Shown here piece after piece: positions 1-9,201 of a stretch of 64,000 nucleotides of DNA. Source of the stretch: Legionella_C sp048541585 (GTDB lineage Bacteria > Pseudomonadota > Gammaproteobacteria > Legionellales > Legionellaceae); contig NZ_CP183304.1 in NCBI RefSeq assembly GCF_048541585.1, positions 1-64,000 of the forward strand, in the 5' to 3' direction. Position 1 is the stretch's first letter. The number at the start of each line of letters is the position of its first letter. Below the pieces are notes generated by a model. That model searched no databases, was not told the origin of the DNA, and saw only the letters and a program-made list of their open reading frames with translations. Both the position numbers and the translations under genes were made by a program.

Positions 1-234
1 TTCTTTTTTATTTTGTCTTATATAGGAAAGTTGATAATGTTGGACACCAATTGGCCGGTCACCTTTTTTAGGATGTTTCAATTCAAGTGTCATTTTTTCA
101 CTTAAAGAAGGTATATAGTTAGCTTTGGTAACAGTTAAATTAGGATCACTGAACTGTTTTCGCATACAGTTTTCAAAAAAATCTTTAGTAAATAAAAGCT
201 TTCCATCTTTAGCCTGAATAAAGTTTTCCTGCAT
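1..234 (-). CDS. Unknown protein, N-terminal part only (gene runs off the left edge)
   Basis: The ATG at 234-232 opens 78 codons without a stop to the window edge, beginning MQENFIQAKDGKLLFTKDFF. The segment is hydrophilic and lysine-rich, with no signal peptide or membrane segment. I do not recognise the family. Legionella genomes carry many soluble unassigned proteins of this type, some of them effectors, but nothing here proves that. Confidence is moderate that it is a real gene because the frame stays open in AT-rich DNA and starts just after a clear intergenic gap. Confidence 0.55.
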   Translation of the reverse strand, partial: MQENFIQAKDGKLLFTKDFFENCMRKQFSDPNLTVTKANYIPSLSEKMTLELKHPKKGDRPIGVQHYQLSYIRQNKKE

Positions 235-451
235 ATTAGTTTTATAATTTCAAAAAGAATTATCTATTAGTATAGAATTAATTTAAAAAATAGCTCTTGT
301 AAGAGAAGTATTCTTCTACATTTAATAACTCAACTTACAGTGCCCTCGAAAAGAAACATGTCTAGGAGGGCGTTCATAAATTATTGATCTTAGCTTGTTC
401 GAAATTAAGATGGGCCTCGGTGCAAAGAGCTATTTCAATTATAAAAATTCT

Positions 452-1595
452 TTAGAGAAGGCTATTACCTAATAGCTTGGTATAAATAGCATAATAAATT
501 TCTGTTAAGGTCTCTAAATCGGCAAGTGAAACACATTCATTAACTTGATGAATAGTTTTATTAATAGGACCTAGTTCGACAACTTCTACGCCATAAGGCG
601 CAATAAAACGCCCATCTGAAGTCCCGCCATCAGTAGAGAGCTCCGGTGCAAGGCCTGTGACATTGGTAATAGCTTCAACACAACTTGTAATCAATTGACC
701 TTGGCGAGTTAAAAAAGGTTCACCATTGAGACGCCAATTTAATAAAGGAGATATACCATATTGCTCAAAGCAGTGAGTTACAAAAGCTTTAAGACTGTCT
801 GCTGTCTGTTCAGTAGAAAAAAACGAAAATTAAATTGTAATAGCAAATCACCAGGAATAATATTTTCCGCATGGCCGCCAGCTTGAATATGAGTAATTTG
901 AAAAGAGGTAGGAGGAAAAAACTCATTTCCTTCATCCCAGCGTCTGCTTACTAGTTCATTTAAAATAGGTGCTAACTGATGAATAGGATTTTTTTGCTAA
1001 GTGAGGGTAAGCAACATGGCCTTGTTTACCACGCAAATTTAAATTACCAGTTAATGAGCCTCGGCGGCCAATTTTGATAACATCGCCAATAGTATCTCTA
1101 CTTGAAGGTTCCCCTACTATACAGTAGTCAATATGAATGTTACGTTTTTTTAATTCACTCATTACATAAGGTGTACCTAGATCAAATAGGTTGCCTTCTT
1201 CGCCGCTGGTAATTAAAAAACCTAAACTACCCTTAAATTTAGTCTTACTAAAGCGTTCTGCCATAACCATCATAGCGGCTAAGCTTCCCTTCATATCAGC
1301 TGTGCCTCGCCCATAAGCTAAACCATTGCGTTCCTCTAACTCAAAAGGATTAGTATCCCAATTTTGTTTATCGCCAAACAGGCACAACATCTGTATGTCC
1401 TGCAAAAACTAATAAAGGTGTTTCGGTGCCCGAATAAGCAAAAAAGTTAGCAACTGGTGGATTATTAAAAGTTAAACAAGTAAAGCCCAGCTGATTAAAA
1501 AAATCCATCATCATATATTTTTGGCACCCATTGTCACTAGGTGTAATGGATTCAAACTTTATAAGCTTGCTTAATATAGTACGAATAGACGTCAT
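452..1595 (-). pseudogene. dapE: Succinyl-diaminopimelate desuccinylase DapE, broken by three frameshifts
   Basis: DapE removes succinate from N-succinyl-LL-diaminopimelate in lysine and peptidoglycan precursor synthesis. The whole protein (about 377 residues, the normal length) can be read only by switching frame three times. The N-terminal piece ends GHTDVVPVWR, the middle piece carries GRGTADMKG and SGEEG (metal-site and catalytic Glu motifs), and the C-terminal piece has LSTDGGTSDGRF. The first break is an extra base in GTTTGG near 1376, the second is a run of 7 T at 989-995 where 6 would keep frame, and the third is a 7-A run at 817-823. Its start codon abuts the dapD stop, so the two form an operon. 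DAP is normally essential, so this is either a sequencing artefact or a decayed copy with a second desuccinylase elsewhere. Confidence 0.85.
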
Positions 1596-2420
1596 TTATT
1601 GATAATCTCTTAATAGCTCATTAATACTTACTTTAGCTCTAGTTTTTTCATCAACCTGTTTAACTATTACTGCACAGTATAAACTATGGCTGCCATCCTC
1701 ACTCGGCAGGTTACCTGCAACAACTACAGAACCTGCAGGAATTCTGCCATAGCTGATAGTACCTGTTAAGCGATTATAAATTTTAGTGCTTTGTCCTAAA
1801 AATACACCCATTGATATGACTGAGTTTTTTTCTACAATAACGCCTTCAACCACTTCAGAGCGGGCGCCAATAAAGCAATTGTCTTCAATAATAGTAGGAT
1901 TGGCCTGTAAAGGTTCTAATACGCCTCCGATGCCAACTCCACCAGATAAATGAACGTTTTTACCAATTTGTGCGCAAGAACCTACAGTAGCCCAAGTGTC
2001 TACCATAACACCTTCATCAATATAAGCACCAATATTAACGTAAGAAGGCATTAAAACTGTATTTTTAGCAATATAAGCACCACGACGAACTATAGCATGT
2101 GGCACAACGCGAATTTGTGTCTCTTGCCATTGCCCAAGCGTATACTCGGAAAATTTAAGTGGTACTTTGTCATAAAATTGGCTAAATCCGGCATCAATTA
2201 CTTGATTTGGGTATAGGCGAAATGATAACAAAACAGCTTTTTTAAGCCATTGATGCACAAACCATTGCTCATTAATAAATTCAGCTACTCGGTAATAACC
2301 TTCATCCAGCCCAGTTAAGACATCATTAACCGCAGTCAAAAGAGTAGCAGGAATATTATTTAAAGTTAGTTCGTGACGTTTTTCAAATCCCTCATTAATG
2401 ATTTTTTCTAATGAATTCAT
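1596..2420 (-). CDS. dapD: Tetrahydrodipicolinate N-succinyltransferase DapD
   Basis: DapD is a cytoplasmic enzyme that transfers succinyl from succinyl-CoA to tetrahydrodipicolinate, the step before DapC and DapE in the succinylase branch of lysine/DAP synthesis. The 274-residue length is typical. The second half is a left-handed beta-helix of hexapeptide repeats (for example GAYIDEGVMVDTWATVGSCA and ARSEVVEGVIVEKNSVISMG). The first half carries the helical N-domain seen in DapD. It lies immediately upstream of dapE with no gap, so the two are probably co-transcribed. No internal damage is seen, in contrast to dapE. Confidence 0.95.
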   Translation of the reverse strand: MNSLEKIINEGFEKRHELTLNNIPATLLTAVNDVLTGLDEGYYRVAEFINEQWFVHQWLKKAVLLSFRLYPNQVIDAGFSQFYDKVPLKFSEYTLGQWQETQIRVVPHAIVRRGAYIAKNTVLMPSYVNIGAYIDEGVMVDTWATVGSCAQIGKNVHLSGGVGIGGVLEPLQANPTIIEDNCFIGARSEVVEGVIVEKNSVISMGVFLGQSTKIYNRLTGTISYGRIPAGSVVVAGNLPSEDGSHSLYCAVIVKQVDEKTRAKVSINELLRDYQ

Positions 2421-2525
2421 AATAAAAATTATAAAAAAATAGGTACCTTAGTATACTCAATCTTATTTAAGAATGAAGTAGAGATTTTAGTACTGAGTAC
2501 AACTTTGCGTAAGTCGTTTATGGAA

Positions 2526-2553
2526 ATGGGCTCTTATCAAGAAAAGAACCCAT
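2526..2553 (-). terminator. Hairpin after the acyltransferase gene
   Basis: The arms ATGGGCTCTT and AAGAACCCAT (one G-T wobble) flank an 8-base loop just past the acyltransferase stop on the minus strand, followed by a short weak T stretch. It may terminate that gene before dapD. Confidence 0.4.
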
Positions 2554-2573
2554 GTAAACTACTTATTATTACT

Positions 2574-3471
2574 TTATAAAGCTGACGACTGGAGGCTACC
2601 TATTAATTTATCTTTTTCTTCCCATTGTTGATTTAGCCAATGACGAAACTCTAATTGTTTATGCTCGTCAAAAGCTAAGGACTGATCGAAGAATTTAGTA
2701 GGAATAGGAATTTGACGTAATTTTACGTAAATAGTGTCTATACGGTGACAGAGAAAATCCCAGAGAGTTGGCTTTTTGCAAGAATAAATGATAGTAAGAT
2801 CGGTAATAGCCTTAACTCGATTGCCCAAGGTGGTTATTACAAAGCTAATTCCGCCTGCTCGGGGTTTTAATAAAAATTTATAAGGTGAATTTTGCTTAGT
2901 TTTTTTCTCTTTAGTAAAGCGTGTACCTTCAATAAAATTCATAACTGCTGAGGGTGTATTTTTAAATAAAGTCATTGCTTTATTTGTAGAAGCTAAATCT
3001 CTTCCACGTTTATGTGGTTTTATTAGCTAAATACTCTTTGGAATAGCGCTTCATAAAAGGGCAACCCATAGCCCACCAAGCGAATCCTAACAAAGGAACC
3101 CATTTTAATTGATCTTTAATAAAAAATTTTAAAACAGGAATCCGTCGATTTAATAAATATTGTAAAACAACTATATCTAACCAACTTTGATGATTGGCAA
3201 TTACTAAGTACCAATCATTACTAGTTAACTCATTTAGGCCGCTTACTTCCCATTGCACCGCTTTATTTAAGTTAATATACCAGTTATTCGTACTACTCCA
3301 ATACGTGGTTATTTTATCAATAATTTTGGTACAAAAAATTCGCCAGCGAAAATTGGGAAATAACTTCAATAAACCAACCACAAGTACAGGTATAAAAAAG
3401 ATAACCGTAGAGATAGTCAGTATAAAAATAGCTAAAATTCCACGCCATTGGCCACCTTTCTTTTGACGCAT
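2574..3471 (-). pseudogene. Lysophospholipid acyltransferase (PlsC/YihG family), single frameshift
   Basis: This membrane-associated enzyme would acylate lysophosphatidate or a related lipid. The N-terminal piece (3471-3010) has a transmembrane segment (IFILTISTVIFFIPVLVVGL) and the acyltransferase motif NHQSWLD (HX4D). The second piece (to 2574) has the FIEGTRF motif III. The two halves join cleanly if one A is removed from the AAAA run near 3018-3021, giving a protein of about 298 residues, close to E. coli YihG (310). As written, the product stops after motif I and would be inactive. Confidence in the family is high. Whether the shift is biological is unknown. Confidence 0.85.
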
Positions 3472-3482
3472 GCAATACTCCT

Positions 3483-4634
3483 TTAGGTTAACGCATAATC
3501 TAAATCTGCAATTAAATCTTCTATATATTCAATACCAACCGAAAGTCGAACAAAACCATCTACAATACCTAGAGTTTGTCGCGTTTCAGGCGGGATAGAG
3601 GCATGAGTCATAATAGCTGGATGTTCTATTAAACTCTCTACACCACCTAAACTTTCAGCCAGGGTGAAAATTTCACAACGCTGTAAAAAACGCTCAGTAA
3701 AGGCTAGGTCACCATCTAAAACAATAGAAATCATACCACCAAAAGCATGCATTTGCTTTTTAGCTAGACCATATTGAGGATGACTAGGAAGGCCCGGATA
3801 AATAACTTGCTTAACTTTTGCATGCTTCTCAAGCCATATAGCAAGTGCTAACGCATTCTCACAATGGCGCTGCATACGAACAGATAGAGTTTTTAAACTC
3901 CGCAGTAGTAAAAAGCTATCGAAGGGACTTGCAATAGCCCCACAAGAATTTTGTAAAAATGCAAGTTGTTCTATTAATTGAGGATTATCACCAACAACGA
4001 CAGCACCACTAACTACATCAGAATGCCCATTAATATATTTTGTTGTTGAATGAAGAGTAATATCAAAGCCAAGCTCTATAGGTCGCTGTATCCAGGGTGT
4101 AGCAAAAGTATTATCGGCAACAGCTAATAAATTATGCTTTTTAGCTAATAAAGCAATTTCTTGAAGATTTGCTAAGTTAAGCATAGGATTTGAAGGGGTT
4201 TCAACCCAAATCATTTTTGTTTCAGGCCTTATGGCGTCTGCAATAGCTTGAGTATCTGCCATATCAACAAAGGTAAAGGTTAAGCCAGAGGTACGTGTCT
4301 TGACTTTATCAAATAGTCTATAGGTACCACCGTATAAATCGTTTGTTGCGATAACATGGGCGCCCTTATCTAACAAATCGATTACCGTATTAATAGCGGC
4401 CATACCAGATGCAAAAGCAAAGCCTTCTTTACCTGACTCAAGACTTGCTAAGCATTGCTCATAGGAAAGACGAGTAGGATTTTTAGTACGTGAGTATTCA
4501 TAGCCTAAGTGAACCCCTGGCGAGGATTGTTTATAGGTTGATGTCGCGTAAATAGGCGTTATGACTGCGCCAGTTGTGGGATCAGCTTGTTGCCCTGCAT
4601 GAATAGCACGTGTGTCAAAATGAATCTTATCCAT
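3483..4634 (-). CDS. Cystathionine gamma-synthase / gamma-lyase (PLP-dependent, Cys/Met metabolism)
   Basis: This is a 383-residue member of the Cys/Met metabolism PLP enzyme family (fold type I). It shows TPIYATSTY, YEYSRTKNPT (binds PLP phosphate from the neighbouring subunit), FASGMAAI, VADNTFATP and the Schiff-base lysine motif HSTTKYINGHSDV. The SLGGVESLIEHPA stretch is typical of gamma-synthases and gamma-lyases. The sequence does not decide whether it makes cystathionine from an activated homoserine or cleaves cystathionine. A good ribosome-binding site, AGGATA, sits 4 bases before the ATG. The protein is full length with no damage. Confidence 0.92.
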   Translation of the reverse strand: MDKIHFDTRAIHAGQQADPTTGAVITPIYATSTYKQSSPGVHLGYEYSRTKNPTRLSYEQCLASLESGKEGFAFASGMAAINTVIDLLDKGAHVIATNDLYGGTYRLFDKVKTRTSGLTFTFVDMADTQAIADAIRPETKMIWVETPSNPMLNLANLQEIALLAKKHNLLAVADNTFATPWIQRPIELGFDITLHSTTKYINGHSDVVSGAVVVGDNPQLIEQLAFLQNSCGAIASPFDSFLLLRSLKTLSVRMQRHCENALALAIWLEKHAKVKQVIYPGLPSHPQYGLAKKQMHAFGGMISIVLDGDLAFTERFLQRCEIFTLAESLGGVESLIEHPAIMTHASIPPETRQTLGIVDGFVRLSVGIEYIEDLIADLDYALT

Positions 4635-4760
4635 TATTATCCTTTCGGCTAGTTAAGCAAAAATTGTTAATGCAGTATATACTTTAATTGATATATTCAA
4701 TGCATATCTTGTTAAATATTTTAGTAGCGCTAACAAGGTTGTTATTTTAGTGAGGGATCA

Positions 4761-7082
4761 ATGCGCAGGCAAGAAATTGATTACCAGAAAGTTGCCTTAG
4801 CGGCTGAGACAGTAAAAAAGCGCGGTAAAGAGCCATCTTTAACCAACGTTTGTGAAGAGTTAGGGATTGTCACGATTACCCCTAATTTACCTACCTTACT
4901 TGAGAAGTGGTATCACACTCAACCTGAATTCCAACGCAAAAAAATTGCTCCGCTATCAGAAAACATTAAAGTGGGCACGAATGCTATTGTTGAAAAAAAT
5001 GTTGAGCTTGAGAAGTCACTCTCTTTATTACGCGCCACGCTGGAATGTACAACTGATGGTATCATGATGGTTAATGGTCAAGGGCAAGTGGTTGATTGGA
5101 ATCAAAAATTTGTAGAAATGTGGCGTATACCCTCTTATATGCTCGAATCTGGGACAGAAAGTATTGGCTTTGAGTATATATTAGATCAACTAAGCAATCC
5201 TGAGGCAGTTATTTCCGATGTTCAGTATTTATATGAAAATCCTGATTGGCAGGGAGAGCTTCCGCTTATTTATTTTAAAGATGGGCGTATTTTTGCTCGT
5301 TATACTCAACCGCAACGTATTGGCACTGAAATTGTCGGCCGAGTTTATAGCTTTCGTGATGTTACTCAACGTGAAATGGCCGATGAAGAGCTTAGAATTA
5401 GACAACGAGCCATTGAGGCAAGTACTCATGGTGTGGCCATTATCGATATTTTAAAAGAAAACTTACCTATTATTTATGTTAATAAAGCTTTTGAAAGAAT
5501 TACAGGCTTTAATGAAAAGCAAATTTTAGGGCAAAATCTAGCTTATATTCACGGAAAAAAAATAGACCAAGCGAATCATAAGCGAATTATTTTAGCTATT
5601 AAAGAATTACGTGAGGAAACAGTTGAACTTGAAACTTCAAGACGCTCAGGAGAAGTTTATTGGTGTGAAATGAGTGTAGCTCCTGTTTCTGATCCTTCGG
5701 GTAAAGTTAAGCATTATGTATCTATAATTAATGACATAACAGAGCGCCGAGAAATGGAAGAGCAGTTGCTAAGACAGGCAACTCATGATTCATTAACAGA
5801 GCTTCCTAATCGTGTCCTACTCATGGATAGAGTCGAGCAAGCGATTTTACAAGCAAAGAAAAAAGGCTCAATGCTTGGCTTTTTATTTCTAGACTTAGAC
5901 CGCTTTAAATTAACAAATGATACATTAGGTCATAGTATTGGCGATAAGTTACTGCAAGCAGTTTCAAATCGCCTGCTTATTTCCACCAATGATTTTGACA
6001 CAGTGGCTCGTTTAGGCGGAGATGAATTTGTTATTTTACTACAAGATATCCATACTGAAGAGCAAGCAGAGCAAACAGCTAACGAAATATTAGAATCGAT
6101 TGAAAAGCCCTTTCAAATTGGTCAACATAATTTAAAAGTCACAGGTAGTATCGGTATTAGCTATTATCCAAAAGATGGACTTGATTACGAATCACTTATG
6201 AAAAATGCTGATTTATCGATGTACCATGCTAAAGATAGTGGCCGCAATAATTATCGTATTTTTAATCAAGAAATGAATCAACGCGTGATTAATCGTATGC
6301 AGCTTGATAATGCCTTAAGAGATGCGTTAAAACGTAATGAATTCTATTTGGTTTATCAACCTCTAATGGATTTAAGAAAAAATGTTATTATAGGTTTTGA
6401 AGCCTTAATTCGTTGGAATAGCCATCTATTAGGCCAAGTTTCTCCAGCTGATTTTATTAGTACAGCAGAAGAAAATGGCTTGATTGTAGAAATTGGTAAA
6501 TGGGTTTTAGAAGAGGCATGTAAACAGCTAGTTTGTTGGCATAAAGAAGGGTATAAAGATTTAACTATTGCTGTAAATATATCAGGCCGACAATTTAGAC
6601 AAACAAGGCTACCTGAGTTAGTTCAGGAAATTTTAATGAAAACAGGCTTGCCGGCAACCTATCTTGAGCTTGAGTTAACTGAGAGCTTGTTAGTGGATGA
6701 TGTGAAACATGCCGTAGAGACTATGTACCAATTAAGGGAAATGGGTGCAAAATTAGTTATCGATGATTTTGGCACAGGCTATTCAAGCTTATCTTATTTA
6801 AAGCAATTTCCAGTGAATAAATTAAAAATTGACCGTTCGTTTATTAGCGAGTTAGTTAGCGAAGAAAATGATGCTGCTATTGCTAGAGCAATTATTAATT
6901 TAGGACATAGTCTTAATTTGGAAGTGCTTGCTGAAGGTGTAGAAAATGAATTACAGCGAGAATTTATAATAAGACATGGTTGTGATTATGCGCAAGGTTA
7001 TTATTTTAAACCACCTAACAGACCTAGCGAACTTAAAGAATTTTTAGAGCAAAACAGCTTACCGCAGCTTGATGCAACTTAA
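4761..7082 (+). CDS. KfrA_N-PAS-PAS-GGDEF-EAL cyclic di-GMP signalling protein
   Basis: This 773-residue cytosolic protein has no transmembrane segment. Residues 1-60 look like the KfrA N-terminal DNA-binding module (MRRQEIDYQKVALAAETVKKRGKEPS). Two PAS domains follow (about 90-210 and 215-335, the second ending HYVSIINDITERR). A GGDEF domain has the intact active-site motif LGGDEF near residue 420, and an EAL domain has GFEALIRW near residue 547 plus DDFGTGYSSLSYL. Both catalytic motifs look intact, so it could make and degrade c-di-GMP. The position where an inhibitory RxxD I-site would sit reads NDFD, so product feedback may be lost. A GAGGG ribosome-binding site precedes the ATG. Confidence 0.93.
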   Translation: MRRQEIDYQKVALAAETVKKRGKEPSLTNVCEELGIVTITPNLPTLLEKWYHTQPEFQRKKIAPLSENIKVGTNAIVEKNVELEKSLSLLRATLECTTDGIMMVNGQGQVVDWNQKFVEMWRIPSYMLESGTESIGFEYILDQLSNPEAVISDVQYLYENPDWQGELPLIYFKDGRIFARYTQPQRIGTEIVGRVYSFRDVTQREMADEELRIRQRAIEASTHGVAIIDILKENLPIIYVNKAFERITGFNEKQILGQNLAYIHGKKIDQANHKRIILAIKELREETVELETSRRSGEVYWCEMSVAPVSDPSGKVKHYVSIINDITERREMEEQLLRQATHDSLTELPNRVLLMDRVEQAILQAKKKGSMLGFLFLDLDRFKLTNDTLGHSIGDKLLQAVSNRLLISTNDFDTVARLGGDEFVILLQDIHTEEQAEQTANEILESIEKPFQIGQHNLKVTGSIGISYYPKDGLDYESLMKNADLSMYHAKDSGRNNYRIFNQEMNQRVINRMQLDNALRDALKRNEFYLVYQPLMDLRKNVIIGFEALIRWNSHLLGQVSPADFISTAEENGLIVEIGKWVLEEACKQLVCWHKEGYKDLTIAVNISGRQFRQTRLPELVQEILMKTGLPATYLELELTESLLVDDVKHAVETMYQLREMGAKLVIDDFGTGYSSLSYLKQFPVNKLKIDRSFISELVSEENDAAIARAIINLGHSLNLEVLAEGVENELQREFIIRHGCDYAQGYYFKPPNRPSELKEFLEQNSLPQLDAT

Positions 7083-7167
7083 TTAAATCATTATTAAATA
7101 GATTCAATTCATTAAATTTAATACTAACTCTATTAATAAATGAAAAATTTTGCGTTGCAACCTAAAA

Positions 7168-7213
7168 AGTTACTTCATCACAACTTATTAAAAATACATG
7201 TAATGAAGTAACT
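7168..7213. terminator. Inverted repeat between convergent genes
   Basis: AGTTACTTCA at 7168-7177 pairs with TGAAGTAACT at 7204-7213. It lies between the convergent EAL-protein and GH26-like genes. The loop is long (26 bases), so a bidirectional terminator is plausible but weak. Confidence 0.4.
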
Positions 7214-7224
7214 AAAAGATAAGC

Positions 7225-8694
7225 TTATTCTGTGTAAGTTTCTTTACAAGTCACTGTAAATTTAGACTTTTTTAAGCCTATACAAAAAGCATCTTTTGCT
7301 TTAGCGTTTAAGGAAATAAAGCTATTACCCTTATAGGCATTACTGTCATTATACAATCTTGCATCATTAAACCAGCCCGTATTAAAAGGTACACAACCTG
7401 GTATGTTACTCTCAGTTTTAGTCTCTAGCTTACAGTCTGGTGAAGAGGGCTGTGAGCCATCGAAACCATAGCGAAAGTCATTATTAATATAAACTACCGC
7501 TTTAATCGTAGAAGACAAATTAATTACAGGGTTATCTTTGTCTGACTTACATGCTGGAGAACGATTAGGATTAGCAGGGTTACAGTTTATTGGCACTACT
7601 CCATTATAATGGATTAAGCTAAACAATCTATTGACCCAGGTCCTGGAAGCTTGTCTATAAGCGCTTTGCCAAGAAAAGCTACTACCATCGTGGGGATGGC
7701 TTTGAGAGCGATCAACATAATTGGTAATGGCTGATTCAGAGATAATAACAGGCTTATTCATGGCATTTGCAAAAGCTACTGCGCCTAGAATATTGCCATC
7801 AATGATAAAGCGCCCATCGCCAATATTACAAGTCGAATTAGGAACAAAGCTCGTCGCAGGAAACCCGTTGTAACCATAAGCTGAGCCATCAAAGTGAGGC
7901 AGACATAAGTCATGTTCAAACACGCTTAGCCCTATCCAATCAACAACATCATTTCCTGGATATAAAATTTGATATTCACCTCTCACGGGGTGATAAATAT
8001 AATATACTCTTGCACCGCTATTTTTAGTCCCAGTATTAATTAAATCGCGTAAATGTCTAAACATTCTTTTATACACTTCGCAACCTATTTTGGGATCTAC
8101 ATTGGGGTCGCAAAAAAAGTTTGAGCTAACCTCATAGTCAAGACGTAATAGGTAAATAGGTTTGGGATTATTATTAATATATTTAATTAAATTATCATAT
8201 AATCTATCACTCTTACCATCTGCAATGTCGTGAACAGCAGCAACAGATGCTTCAAGCGATGTACACTCACCTGGCTGTACCCCATGTGGGCAGCGTGTAC
8301 TGTTTGGTGGATTATCTTTTACACTTATTGCCAATTGTATGTATATATCTTTTTTTGCTTGATTAGCTTTATTAACTAAAAATGCAAAGTTATCTTTAGC
8401 GCTACTTAATAAGTCGCCTGAAGTTTCGGAGGCATTATTAGGTCTGGATTGATAATAAATAGAACCGCCATCAGGCGTTTGCCCATCTGCTAAAATTGCC
8501 TGCAAATTATCCCAAGCCTCATTATTATTCTGACCGGATAAAAGCAAGCGTTGAGTTATTTGTACAGGAGGAGGAGTCGCATTTGCATCATGATTTTTAT
8601 CTAAGTTAGCTTGATAGTTACTATCACTACCATAACCTTTTACTGCCAAAGTTAAGGCGAGCACAAGTGAACAACTTATTTTTATAATTTTCAT
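7225..8694 (-). CDS. Secreted glycoside hydrolase-like protein (GH26 resemblance)
   Basis: This 489-residue protein has an N-terminal signal peptide (MKIIKISCSLVLALTLAVKG). The central part resembles the GH26 (beta-mannanase) barrel. LLRLDYEVSSNFF sits where the acid/base glutamate motif falls. YYIYHPVRGEYQILYPGNDV followed by VDWIGLSVFEH matches the typical 'yYPGddyVDwvG' stretch. KPVIISESAI sits where the nucleophile glutamate falls. Eight or more cysteines suggest an extracytoplasmic, disulfide-bonded enzyme. It was recognised from motifs only, and the substrate is unknown. It is probably exported by Sec and may be a type II secretion substrate. Confidence 0.65.
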   Translation of the reverse strand: MKIIKISCSLVLALTLAVKGYGSDSNYQANLDKNHDANATPPPVQITQRLLLSGQNNNEAWDNLQAILADGQTPDGGSIYYQSRPNNASETSGDLLSSAKDNFAFLVNKANQAKKDIYIQLAISVKDNPPNSTRCPHGVQPGECTSLEASVAAVHDIADGKSDRLYDNLIKYINNNPKPIYLLRLDYEVSSNFFCDPNVDPKIGCEVYKRMFRHLRDLINTGTKNSGARVYYIYHPVRGEYQILYPGNDVVDWIGLSVFEHDLCLPHFDGSAYGYNGFPATSFVPNSTCNIGDGRFIIDGNILGAVAFANAMNKPVIISESAITNYVDRSQSHPHDGSSFSWQSAYRQASRTWVNRLFSLIHYNGVVPINCNPANPNRSPACKSDKDNPVINLSSTIKAVVYINNDFRYGFDGSQPSSPDCKLETKTESNIPGCVPFNTGWFNDARLYNDSNAYKGNSFISLNAKAKDAFCIGLKKSKFTVTCKETYTE

Positions 8695-9201
8695 GTAATG
8701 TTTCCTTACATTGTTTAAGATTACACAGCCACTTCAAATCTTTAGTTTTAATTCTGAAATTAAATGGCTGCATTTTGATTGTAAAACACTCTGATATATT
8801 CGAATAGTATCAATTAAATAACTTTTCTAATTTTATGAGAAGGTTATGACTTTGAAGTTAGTATGAAGATTTAAAATTCCTCAAGTTTACTGCACATAAA
8901 TTTACCTGATAGCAAGCTTTAATCATAAATTAAGTCAAAAAAAGTAAAAGCTTTTTTATTTTGCGACTTGACAATAGTTAAGAATAGGTATGATTTTTGC
9001 TGTTTTAAATTTATTGAATGAAAAAATACTATATAAATTAGTTAAGTTAATAAATTTCGTAGGAGTAACACTATGAGTTAAAAGGATCTTATATTTTTAA
9101 ATTAATAAGTTTGAGCTTATTCATTAATTTAAGGTTAGTTCTTATTAACCTAAATTATAAATTTGTTAGCTGCAGGCAGTCCTACTTCAAAGGAGAGCAG
9201 G
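8695..9201. other. Intergenic region ahead of the kmo-like gene
   Basis: This is about 500 bases of AT-rich DNA between divergent genes. A candidate promoter (8968-8994) is listed separately. A two-codon reading frame with a good ribosome-binding site (AGGAG, then ATG AGT TAA at 9073-9081) is visible, but it is too short to call a gene. Confidence 0.4.
8968..8994 (+). promoter_or_regulatory. Possible sigma-70 promoter for the kmo-like gene
   Basis: TTGACA at 8968-8973 and TATGAT at 8989-8994 resemble -35 and -10 boxes. The 15-bp spacer is shorter than the preferred 17. The expected transcript would have a leader of about 200 bases. Confidence 0.35.

Noticed and set aside
235..451. Terminator from GCCCTC / GAGGGC arms
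   Set aside because: The loop is about 17 bases and no T tract follows in either direction, so it is too weak to report.
9073..9081. Two-codon reading frame ATG AGT TAA with a good ribosome-binding site
   Set aside because: Too short to support; kept only as a note in the intergenic entry.
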